NCBI GenBank assembly: GCA_905235425.1
Contig: CAJOKY010000095.1
Span: 1 to 8,511, forward strand
From: an uncultured Selenomonadaceae bacterium
Lineage (GTDB): Bacteria > Bacillota > Negativicutes > Selenomonadales > Selenomonadaceae
Length of the DNA: 8,511 nt
Direction of reading: 5' to 3'
Part shown: in pieces, positions 1 through 5,422 of the stretch
Layout: every line of letters begins with the position of its first letter
Position numbering within the stretch: position 1 is the first letter of the stretch
The notes under the pieces: model-generated
Told to the model about the DNA's origin: nothing
What the model saw: only the letters and a program-made list of their open reading frames with translations
The model's database searches: none
Program-made: the position numbers and the translations under genes

Positions 1-779
1 TCCAAAAGATTTATTCTGATAACGTCGGCAAAGTGTGCCGGTTTCATTTTTCCGGCTTTGTATTTCTCAAAAATATATTGCGGAATTTCAACATAATCTA
101 AATAATTTTTTTCGTCAATGAAAACTATTTTGTAATCGCCGGCATTTTCTTTCAAGCTGTTGTAGCAACACCGCGCCAAAAGCGGCAAATTCTCTTCACC
201 TTGTAGCCAGCCGTAAAAAATTTGCCAGTCCTTAGGTGCGACCTTTGGACAATTTTTATTATTTATTACGTCTTTAGCGTGACGTTCAATGACGTAGGAA
301 TATTTATTTTCAAGGAAATTTTTAGCCTGCCTGTCATGGTCAATTCGCGCCCTGCCGATTATGTCGGGGGCGGTTGTAATTATACTGCGCCAATTCAAAA
401 AAGTTGTGTAGTCTTCTATTAAATGTTTCGACCAAGTTTTTTTGGAGAAAATTTTTGCAGCCTCTTCAATTTTGCCGAAAAGCACCAATGCCAATGCGCA
501 GTACTGACTTTTTGGCGAAGGTGAACTTTGCGCTATTGAAAACAAGTCCGCGCAGATTTTTTCTTCTTGTTCATTGAGTGCGCCTGCAGTTATCGCTACT
601 GCCGACATTTTCCATAATTCGTGGTACCATTCCTCCAAATGAATTTCGGGAAAACGTTTTGTCGGCGTGTTTACAATGCGGTTTACCAGAGCCACGCGTT
701 GTTGATTAAAATTTAATGAAAGTTCTTGTTGAAGTTTTACAAAACAGTCTTGCGCATCGGGAACAATTTTTTCTGCCAA
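1..779 (-). CDS. Capsular polysaccharide synthesis-type glycosyltransferase, 5' part (runs off left edge)
   Basis: The reading frame is open from position 779 to the window edge (259 codons plus 2 nt); the C-terminus is missing. The likely start is TTG at 779-777, with GGAGG (788-792 on the complement) 8 nt upstream; no in-frame ATG fits that site. Residues 1 to about 150 are helical, acidic and Trp/Cys-containing, possibly a TPR-like or family-specific N-terminal region. From about residue 160 the sequence resembles the capsular polysaccharide synthesis / GT32-like family: WLQGEENLP at 191-199, a SLK segment near 208, DEKNY at 222-226 and PAHFADVIRINLL at 247-259, which is the typical donor-binding 'H-x-D-x-x-R-x-x-LL' region. 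The DxD catalytic motif would lie beyond the edge. By family it should transfer a sugar during capsule or surface glycan assembly, probably at the inner face of the membrane. It follows the 161-aa gene by 1 nt, so the two are probably co-translated. Family assignment is from pattern recognition only. Confidence 0.72.
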   Translation of the reverse strand, partial: MAEKIVPDAQDCFVKLQQELSLNFNQQRVALVNRIVNTPTKRFPEIHLEEWYHELWKMSAVAITAGALNEQEEKICADLFSIAQSSPSPKSQYCALALVLFGKIEEAAKIFSKKTWSKHLIEDYTTFLNWRSIITTAPDIIGRARIDHDRQAKNFLENKYSYVIERHAKDVINNKNCPKVAPKDWQIFYGWLQGEENLPLLARCCYNSLKENAGDYKIVFIDEKNYLDYVEIPQYIFEKYKAGKMKPAHFADVIRINLL

Positions 780-780
780 A

Positions 781-1266
781 TTAATTACCTCCGTTTAAAA
801 GCGTCCACTTAAAATTTTCCGTCAATGTGTTAAATGACATAAAATAATCGCCTTCCTGCGCGGCTCGATCCAGTTTTCTTTCTATGTCATCGTCCAAATT
901 AATGCCTTCATCAGCACAAAAGTTTACAAGCCTATTATAAAAAATATTGTAGCGATTTTCATAAAGCAGGTGAATCAAATATTTAAATAAACCTATCTGC
1001 AACGGCGAAAGTGTTTCAAACTGCACGGAATTAAAATCTATGCAAGCCTGCCTTTCAATGTCATTTAAATTGCACTTTGACCAATCCGTAATTTTGGCGG
1101 CGTTGCAAAAATTTTCATCAATGTTTGCAGAGGAAATTTCATCCAGCGTGATATTTCGCATAACCTGCACAAACGGCATATCAAAATAGCTTGTAACAGC
1201 CGTTTCGCAAATTTCGCGTTCCCTGCCTGTCAAATCGCCGCAAGGATTATATTCTTTCTTGTTCAT
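781..1266 (-). CDS. Unrecognised 161-residue cysteine-containing protein
   Basis: I do not recognise this family. The ATG start (1266) is preceded by AGGAG (1273-1277 on the complement) at 6 nt, a good site. There is no signal peptide or clear membrane segment, so it is probably cytosolic. It has six cysteines (residues 9, 20, 54, 65, 75 and 117). Two stretches look like copies of one motif: C9-x-x-L-x-x-x-E-R-x-x-C20 and C65-x-L-x-x-x-E-R-x-x-C75. This suggests an internal duplication of a small helical unit, perhaps metal-binding or structural. The rest is acidic and predicted mostly helical. Its stop lies 1 nt before the start of the capsule-type glycosyltransferase, and the ribosome binding site of that gene lies inside the end of this one. 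The two probably form a translationally coupled pair, and a role linked to surface glycan synthesis is an inference from position alone. A heptad repeat and thiD lie upstream on the same strand. Confidence 0.75.
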   Translation of the reverse strand: MNKKEYNPCGDLTGREREICETAVTSYFDMPFVQVMRNITLDEISSANIDENFCNAAKITDWSKCNLNDIERQACIDFNSVQFETLSPLQIGLFKYLIHLLYENRYNIFYNRLVNFCADEGINLDDDIERKLDRAAQEGDYFMSFNTLTENFKWTLLNGGN

Positions 1267-1281
1267 AATATACTCCTAAAT

Positions 1282-1327
1282 CTGACTCTTACTCACTACT
1301 GACTACTGACTACTTACTACTTACTAA
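1282..1327. repeat. TAG heptad element R1 (CTA arm only)
   Basis: CTA occurs at 1296, 1303, 1310, 1317 and 1324, exactly 7 nt apart, with weaker units (CTG, TTA) at 1282 and 1289. Read on the minus strand this is a run of TAG triplets cycling through all three frames. The CTA at 1310-1312 is the thiD stop codon, so the last residues of ThiD are encoded by the repeat. No complementary TAG arm is seen, so no hairpin is expected here. Confidence 0.85.
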
Positions 1328-2104
1328 ATACCCATGATTCAGTGGACCGTTGCCATGCCCTAAGTTTAAATCCGCCATTAGCGCGCCTGTCAAATATTTC
1401 TTTGCCGCACTTACAGCGTCACTCAAGCTAAATCCCTTCGCCAAATTCGACGCAATAGCCGAGCTTAATGTACAGCCTGTGCCGTGCATATTTTTTGTGT
1501 CAATTTTTTTGCCTTTGAACCAAGTAAAGCCGTCCTCGTCACAAAGTAAATCGTTGGCGTCATTAAGTCCATGTCCGCCCTTCGCAAGCACTGCGCATTT
1601 GTAACGTATAAAAAGTTTAGCCGCGCAGTTTTCAATTTCTTCTGATGAAGTAATTTTTTCGTCGCTTATAATTTCAAGTTCAGGCAAATTCGGCGTAATG
1701 ATTTTTGCAATGGGAAAAAGGTTTTCAGTCAACGCGCAAATGGCGTCGTCGTCAATCAACTTTGCACCGGACGTTGCCACCATTACCGGATCCACTACGA
1801 TATTTTTTGCGCGGTAGTAAATCAATTTCTGCGCGATGACTTCGATTAATTCGGCGGAAGAAACCATACCGATTTTAACTGCGGCAGGTTCAATGTCTTC
1901 AAAAATTGCATCAAGTTGATCTGCCAAAAATTTCGGCGTGACGTTCATAACTGCGCGGACGCCCAATGTATTTTGTGCCGTCAACGCGGTTATGGCGCTC
2001 ATGGCATAGACGCCGTTGGCAAGCATTGTTTTAATGTCGGCTTGAATACCTGCACCGCCGGAACTGTCTGAACCGGCTATTGTCAACACGGCTTTTATTT
2101 CCAT
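1310..2104 (-). CDS. thiD: Hydroxymethylpyrimidine / phosphomethylpyrimidine kinase (ThiD)
   Basis: ThiD phosphorylates HMP and then HMP-P with ATP, giving the HMP-PP used in thiamine synthesis; it is a cytosolic ribokinase-fold enzyme. The 264-residue length is normal. Motifs are clear: TIAGSDSSGGAGIQAD at about 8-23, ITALTAQNT at 38-46, DPVMVATSG at 105-113, TPNLPE at 137-142, K175-GGHG and HGTGC at 207-211 (anion hole, catalytic Cys211). I chose the ATG at 2104 because GGAGG (2114-2118 on the complement) lies 9 nt upstream and the protein then begins MEIKAVLTIAG, as in the family. A GTG start at 2134 would add ten non-conserved residues that overlap the ribosome binding site. The stop codon lies in heptad element R1, and R2 lies just upstream. 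No other thiamine gene is nearby, and no TPP riboswitch is visible in its leader. Confidence 0.95.
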   Translation of the reverse strand: MEIKAVLTIAGSDSSGGAGIQADIKTMLANGVYAMSAITALTAQNTLGVRAVMNVTPKFLADQLDAIFEDIEPAAVKIGMVSSAELIEVIAQKLIYYRAKNIVVDPVMVATSGAKLIDDDAICALTENLFPIAKIITPNLPELEIISDEKITSSEEIENCAAKLFIRYKCAVLAKGGHGLNDANDLLCDEDGFTWFKGKKIDTKNMHGTGCTLSSAIASNLAKGFSLSDAVSAAKKYLTGALMADLNLGHGNGPLNHGYLVSSK

Positions 2105-2129
2105 AAAAATTTTCCTCCAAAATCCCATA

Positions 2130-2159
2130 CTCACTACTAACTACTAACTACTTACTAAC
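2130..2159. repeat. TAG heptad element R2 (CTA arm only)
   Basis: CTA recurs at 2134, 2141, 2148 and 2155 in 7-nt register, with extra CTA at 2137 and 2144. It sits just upstream of the thiD ribosome binding site, in the same orientation as R1 at the other end of thiD. The flanks of R2 look duplicated: an ATAAAAATTTT(T)CCT(T)CCAAAA block occurs at 2103-2122 and again at 2171-2193. Confidence 0.75.
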
Positions 2160-2211
2160 ATTTCTTTGAAATAAAAATTTTTCCTTCCAAAAACTTTTCA
2201 TATTGAATTTA

Positions 2212-2240
2212 TTGACGCTACTAATTTTTAGTGATACATT
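2212..2240 (+). promoter_or_regulatory. Probable sigma-A promoter of the retron transcript
   Basis: A -35 box TTGACG (2212-2217) and a -10 box TACATT (2235-2240) are separated by 17 nt, with TG one base before the -10 (extended -10, TGaTACATT). Transcription would start near 2246-2248. That is exactly where complementarity to the region before the RT gene begins. Confidence 0.65.
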
Positions 2241-2243
2241 ATA
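2238..2243 (-). promoter_or_regulatory. Possible divergent -10 box for thiD
   Basis: The complement reads TATAAT here, a perfect -10 overlapping the retron -10 box. The -35 at 17 nt spacing (TCTAAA, 2261-2266 on the complement) is poor. If used, the thiD leader would be about 130 nt and the two divergent promoters would exclude each other. Confidence 0.3.
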
Positions 2244-2245
2244 TT

Positions 2246-2486
2246 AGTCTTTAAAGAATCTTTAGAGAAGAATTAGTCCGATTCAGGACTTCTCCACCTT
2301 AGGTTTGGAAGACAACTTAGGGTGGAACTTAAGACTCGTAACCGAAATGACGGTTCCTGCTCCCGCAAGCAAAGCCAATACGCGAAATCAACAGTCGGTC
2401 GCCAGCCATTCGGCAGGCGGAGGATCGGACAAGAAAGAAAATGAGGTTACGAAAAGAACCCTCTGGTAAGATATCGGGGGGAAGAC
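2246..2486 (+). ncRNA. Putative retron msr-msd RNA (boundaries modelled)
   Basis: This gene-free stretch between the promoter and the RT gene is structured and GC-richer than its surroundings (57 G/C in 2331-2430, against 29 in 100 nt of the RT gene at 3061-3160). A retron-like layout fits. The ends can pair as a1/a2: GTCTT (2247-2251) with AAGAC (2482-2486), ATCTT (2258-2262) with AAGAT (2468-2472), and AGAG (2264-2267) with CTCT (2461-2464). Two msr-like hairpins follow: AGTCC/GGACT (2275-2279/2286-2290), and a 12-bp stem 2294-2305/2314-2325 with an 8-nt loop. An msd-like unit is closed by TCGTAACC (2336-2343) with GGTTACGA (2445-2452). It contains the hairpin CGCCaGCC-ATTC-GGCaGGCG (2400-2419). 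Competing pairings exist: AGTCTT 2246-2251 with AAGACT 2331-2336, and GTCCGAT 2276-2282 with ATCGGAC 2424-2430. Retron RTs normally use an RNA encoded just upstream, so the location is right. The exact fold, branching G and ends are inferred. Confidence 0.6.
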
Positions 2487-2525
2487 AAATACGGCGTGTC
2501 ATGTTTCGGCTGATACGCCGTATTT
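2487..2525 (+). promoter_or_regulatory. Strong hairpin directly before the RT ribosome binding site
   Basis: The arms 2487-2501 and 2511-2525 pair over 15 bp (one G-U), closing a 9-nt loop. The stem includes the GC-rich core ACGGCGT/ACGCCGT. It ends in TATTTT (2521-2526), and the Shine-Dalgarno sequence follows 3 nt later (2529-2534). It could be a partial terminator limiting RT transcription, a 3' boundary protecting the retron RNA, or a translational control hairpin. The sequence does not decide between these. Confidence 0.65.
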
Positions 2526-2528
2526 TGC

Positions 2529-2546
2529 AAGGAGATGAACATTTTG
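2529..2546 (+). promoter_or_regulatory. RBS that favours a TTG start for the RT
   Basis: AAGGAGATGA matches the anti-Shine-Dalgarno well, but the annotated ATG (2535-2537) lies inside it. The in-frame TTG at 2544-2546 sits 9 nt after GGAG and would give a protein three residues shorter (318 aa). Other genes in this window also appear to use TTG starts (ahcY, the left-edge glycosyltransferase). Confidence 0.55.
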
Positions 2547-3500
2547 GAAGAAATTAATATTGATGAATTAATAAAATCTATTCATAAAACAAATAAATCG
2601 CCTAAATACTCTATGAAAGTTATCCCTAAGAAAAGCGGCGGCATTAGGCTCATTTCTATTCCCGATAATCATACTATGCAAGTACAAAAAGATATCTTAA
2701 CTGCTTTGAAACAATTAAAACTTGAAATTACAGACGCGGCGAAGGCTTTTCAAAAAGATACTTCCATTCTTGATAATGCAAAAGCTCATATCGGCAACAA
2801 ATATGTGATTCGTTACGATTTGCGTGATTTCTTTGATACTATTTTTGTCTGCAGAGTCAAGGAGGAATTGGAAAAAAGAAATGTCCCGCCTAAATTAATA
2901 AAAATTATTTCTAAATGGTGCTTTCATCACGGTCATATTCCGCAAGGCGCACCGACAAGCCCTTTACTTTCTAATTTGGTATGTGCTAATTTGGATAAAA
3001 GATTTCAAAACCTCGTGGCTACAATCGACGCTACTTATACGCGCTACGCCGACGATATCATTATTTCCGGTGATAAAAATGTTTTAGTATACCAGTCAAT
3101 GTACAAAAGAATTATCCGCACTGAACATTTTTTTATAAATTATCGCAAGATTTGGGTTTCTGTTATAAATTCGGCTGAAATTTGGGCTGATAATCCTACT
3201 GCAAAATTTTTTGTACTGTACCACATAATTACCGGTATTGCAGTTGATGATGAACGCATTTTCATTCGCCCTTACTACTCGAATAAACTTTGGCAAGAAA
3301 TTAAATCTGAAAAATTCCATAAAGATATTTTTTTTACAAATCACGTGCTGGGTAAAATATTGTTCGTATACTTTATTGAGCCGAAAGAAGGTATTCAAAT
3401 GTACAAGTATATGATGAAAAAAGAAATTAAACTTGACGAATTTCAAATAAATTTGGTACCGAAAATCTTCAGGCAATATTTTCAGTGTAATTGCAATTGA
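2535..3500 (+). CDS. Retron-type reverse transcriptase
   Basis: Retron RTs copy part of a partner RNA (msd) into branched msDNA, and most characterised systems act in phage defence. Motifs in order: SGGIRLISIP at 34-43 (RT1), the retron signature N81-AKA-H85 (NAxxH), D95 in RYDLRDFFDTI (motif A), QGAPTSPLLSNL at 137-148 (RT4), YADD at 171-174 with the catalytic Asp pair 173-174, INYRK at 201-205 (RT6) and I232-T-G followed by IAVDD, matching the retron VTG motif. The 321-residue length is normal for an RT without a fused domain. The spacing between INYRK and ITG is about 15 residues longer than in Ec86-like RTs, and the usual KT is KI. The ATG at 2535 touches the Shine-Dalgarno AAGGAG (2529-2534) with no spacer. 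TTG at 2544 has a normal 9-nt gap and may be the true start. Base composition is AT-richer than proS. No effector gene adjoins. Confidence 0.9.
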   Translation: MNILEEINIDELIKSIHKTNKSPKYSMKVIPKKSGGIRLISIPDNHTMQVQKDILTALKQLKLEITDAAKAFQKDTSILDNAKAHIGNKYVIRYDLRDFFDTIFVCRVKEELEKRNVPPKLIKIISKWCFHHGHIPQGAPTSPLLSNLVCANLDKRFQNLVATIDATYTRYADDIIISGDKNVLVYQSMYKRIIRTEHFFINYRKIWVSVINSAEIWADNPTAKFFVLYHIITGIAVDDERIFIRPYYSNKLWQEIKSEKFHKDIFFTNHVLGKILFVYFIEPKEGIQMYKYMMKKEIKLDEFQINLVPKIFRQYFQCNCN

Positions 3501-3519
3501 CGCATAAACACTATATAAT
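3491..3519 (+). promoter_or_regulatory. Probable promoter of proS
   Basis: A perfect -10 TATAAT (3514-3519) has TTGCAA (3491-3496) 17 nt upstream as a partial -35. It overlaps the last codons and the stop of the RT gene (3498-3500), so proS need not depend on retron transcription. The better -35-like TTGACG at 3497-3502 is only 11 nt from the -10 and is therefore unlikely to be used. Confidence 0.6.
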
Positions 3520-3521
3520 TT

Positions 3522-3580
3522 TAGAAGATAGGGGATAGAGTGTAGATTGTAGCTGATAGCGCCTAACCCCTAAAAGCTAA
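3522..3580. repeat. TAG heptad element R3 (TAG arm plus CTA arm) in the proS leader
   Basis: TAG occurs at 3522, 3529, 3536, 3543, 3550 and 3557, all 7 nt apart. It is followed by CTA at 3563, 3570 and 3577, also 7 nt apart. The two arms can pair imperfectly, for example TAGGGG (3529-3534) with CCCCTA (3567-3572). It lies between the proS -10 box and the proS ribosome binding site, so it should be transcribed as leader RNA. Confidence 0.8.
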
Positions 3581-3597
3581 ATTGAGGTGAAATATAA

Positions 3598-5310
3598 ATG
3601 CGAGCAAGTGAACTTTACGCACCGACACTTAGAGAAGTGCCTGCAGAAGCCGAACTTTTAAGCCATAAACTTATGCTCAGAGCAGGATTAATAAGAAAAG
3701 CCGCAGGAGGAATGTACACGTACTTACCGTTGGCGTGGCGAGTAATGAAAAAAATATCACAAATAATACGTGAAGAAATGGACGCTAAAGGCGGACAAGA
3801 AATTATGATGCCGATAACGCAACCAGCCGAAATTTGGAAAGAATCAGGACGTTGGGCAGTGTACGGCGATGAAATGATGCGTTTAAAAGACAGGCACGGC
3901 AGAGAATTTTGTTTAGGTCCCACGCATGAAGAAATGGTTACAACGTTAATTCGAGGCGAAGTCAATTCATATAAGCAACTGCCGCTTATGCTGTACCAAA
4001 TTCAAAATAAATATCGTGATGAAATTCGTCCGCGTTTCGGTCTTATGCGCAGTCGTGAATTTGTAATGAAGGATTTATATTCTTTCGACAAAGACGTTGA
4101 AGGTATGAATATTTCTTACGAAAAAATGTACGACGCCTATTCAAAAGTTTTCACGCGTTGCGGCTTGAAATTCCGTGCGGTCGAGGCTGATAACGGCGCG
4201 ATTGGCGGAGGTCATTCTCACGAATTTACCGTACTGGCACCGAGCGGCGAATCTTCCATTGCCTACTGTGAAAATTGCGATTACGCGGCAAGTGACGAAA
4301 AAGCCGAGTTGAAGGTTATCACGTCTGAAGTCGAGGAACTTAAATCGCTTGAAAAAGTTAAAACGCCTGATTGCCATACGATTGAAATGGTTAAAAATTT
4401 TCTCAATGTGCCGATTGAAAAGACGATTAAAGCCGTAGCATTTCAAGATGATGACGGCAAATTAATTCTTGCCTTTGTACGAGGCGACCACGAAGTAAAC
4501 GAGATAAAAGTTTTGAACGCTACCGGCGCGTTGCACCTTCATATGTCGGAGGAGTCAGCGATTAATGCAGTTGGCGGTTGCGCGGGCTTTATGTCACCGA
4601 TTGGCTTGAAAGACGGCGCGATTATCGTTGTCGACGCTACGGTTATGGAAATGTACAACGCCGTAGCCGGTGCAAATGAAATTGACGCGCACTTTATAAA
4701 CGTCACGCCGAAAAGAGATTTTGACGCGAAAAAAATTATTGTAGCCGATATTCGTATGGTGCAGGAAGGCGACCCCTGTCCGCATTGCGGCGAAAGTTTG
4801 AAGATGACGCGCGGCATTGAAGTAGGTCAAGTTTTCACTCTCGGCAACAAGTACAGCAAGGCGCTGAATGTGACATTTCTTGATGAAAACGGTAAAGAAA
4901 AGTTTTTTGAAATGGGTTGTTACGGTATCGGCGTCGGTCGTACTATGGCGGCGGCGATTGAACAGAATAACGACAAGGACGGCATTATTTGGACGCGTGC
5001 CATTGCGCCTTTTGAAATTGTCATTGCCGTTGTCAATGCGAAGGACGCCGCGCAGATTGAGTATGCTGAAAAGCTTTATAATGAGCTGAAAAATTTAGGC
5101 GTTGACGTGTTGCTTGATGACAGGCAGGAACGCGCCGGCGTGAAGTTCAAAGACTGCGATTTAATCGGATATCCTCTGCGTGTTACGGTAAGTCCGAAAA
5201 CTTTAGATACAAATTCGGTTGAAGTCAAGGTACGCAAGAGCGGCGACATTTTTTATTACAATCGCGCCGAGTGCGTAGAAAAAATTTGTCACATTTTGAA
5301 TGAGCTGTAA
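3598..5310 (+). CDS. proS: Prolyl-tRNA synthetase, bacterial type with INS editing domain
   Basis: ProRS attaches proline to tRNA-Pro in the cytosol, using ATP. The 570-residue length matches the bacterial (E. coli-like) form. The N-terminus MRASELYAPTLREVPAEAE is typical. Class II motif 1 lies around 38-62 (GMYTYLPLAWRV), GPTHEE at 107-112, motif 2 RPRFGLMRSREFVMKD at 144-159 and motif 3 with GIGVGRT at 443-449. Residues of about 225-400 form the INS (YbaK-like) domain that hydrolyses Ala-tRNA-Pro; K278 fits the conserved lysine. Paired cysteines C224/C227 and C394/C397 border this insert. The anticodon-binding domain follows from about 472. The ATG at 3598 has GAGG (3584-3587) 10 nt upstream. 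The gene has its own probable promoter at the end of the RT gene, and its leader contains heptad element R3. The leader is too short for a T-box, which controls proS in some Bacillota. Confidence 0.97.
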   Translation: MRASELYAPTLREVPAEAELLSHKLMLRAGLIRKAAGGMYTYLPLAWRVMKKISQIIREEMDAKGGQEIMMPITQPAEIWKESGRWAVYGDEMMRLKDRHGREFCLGPTHEEMVTTLIRGEVNSYKQLPLMLYQIQNKYRDEIRPRFGLMRSREFVMKDLYSFDKDVEGMNISYEKMYDAYSKVFTRCGLKFRAVEADNGAIGGGHSHEFTVLAPSGESSIAYCENCDYAASDEKAELKVITSEVEELKSLEKVKTPDCHTIEMVKNFLNVPIEKTIKAVAFQDDDGKLILAFVRGDHEVNEIKVLNATGALHLHMSEESAINAVGGCAGFMSPIGLKDGAIIVVDATVMEMYNAVAGANEIDAHFINVTPKRDFDAKKIIVADIRMVQEGDPCPHCGESLKMTRGIEVGQVFTLGNKYSKALNVTFLDENGKEKFFEMGCYGIGVGRTMAAAIEQNNDKDGIIWTRAIAPFEIVIAVVNAKDAAQIEYAEKLYNELKNLGVDVLLDDRQERAGVKFKDCDLIGYPLRVTVSPKTLDTNSVEVKVRKSGDIFYYNRAECVEKICHILNEL

Positions 5311-5422
5311 CGAAAAAATTTTTGTCTTGCACAGTTTGAAACTTCGGCAGGATAAATAAACCGCTTGACGAATTTAGATGAAAAGTTAAAAAAATTTCTG
5401 AATTTTGAAGGAGGATTATTGT

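Noticed and set aside
222..422. Plus-strand ORF of 66 codons
   Set aside because: It is antisense to the glycosyltransferase frame, has no ribosome binding site and shows no family resemblance.
2105..2240. TPP riboswitch upstream of thiD
   Set aside because: None of the conserved THI-box segments (CTGAGA, ACCTGATCTGGATAAT-like) is present on the minus strand.
2318..2328. T-box-like string TAGGGTGGAAC in the retron leader
   Set aside because: It resembles the T-box AGGGTGGnACCGCG, but the CCGCG part is absent. The bases are fully explained by the 12-bp hairpin 2294-2325, and the downstream gene is an RT, not a synthetase.
3096..3476. Minus-strand ORF of 126 codons inside the RT gene
   Set aside because: It is a shadow of the RT coding frame in AT-rich DNA. 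It has no ribosome binding site and a low-complexity Phe/Asn-rich product, so it was not taken as a hidden effector or antitoxin.
2246..3500. Group II intron or diversity-generating retroelement
   Set aside because: There is no maturase or HNH domain, no intron 5' or 3' end signals and no TR/VR repeat pair. NAxxH and the ITG motif point to a retron.
5311..5422. Promoter and terminator between proS and the PTS IIA gene
   Set aside because: Only weak boxes (TTGACG 5365-5370 with TAAAAA 5387-5392, and TTGCAC 5327-5332 with GATAAA 5351-5356) and an AAAAAATTTTT palindrome are seen. None is strong enough to annotate.
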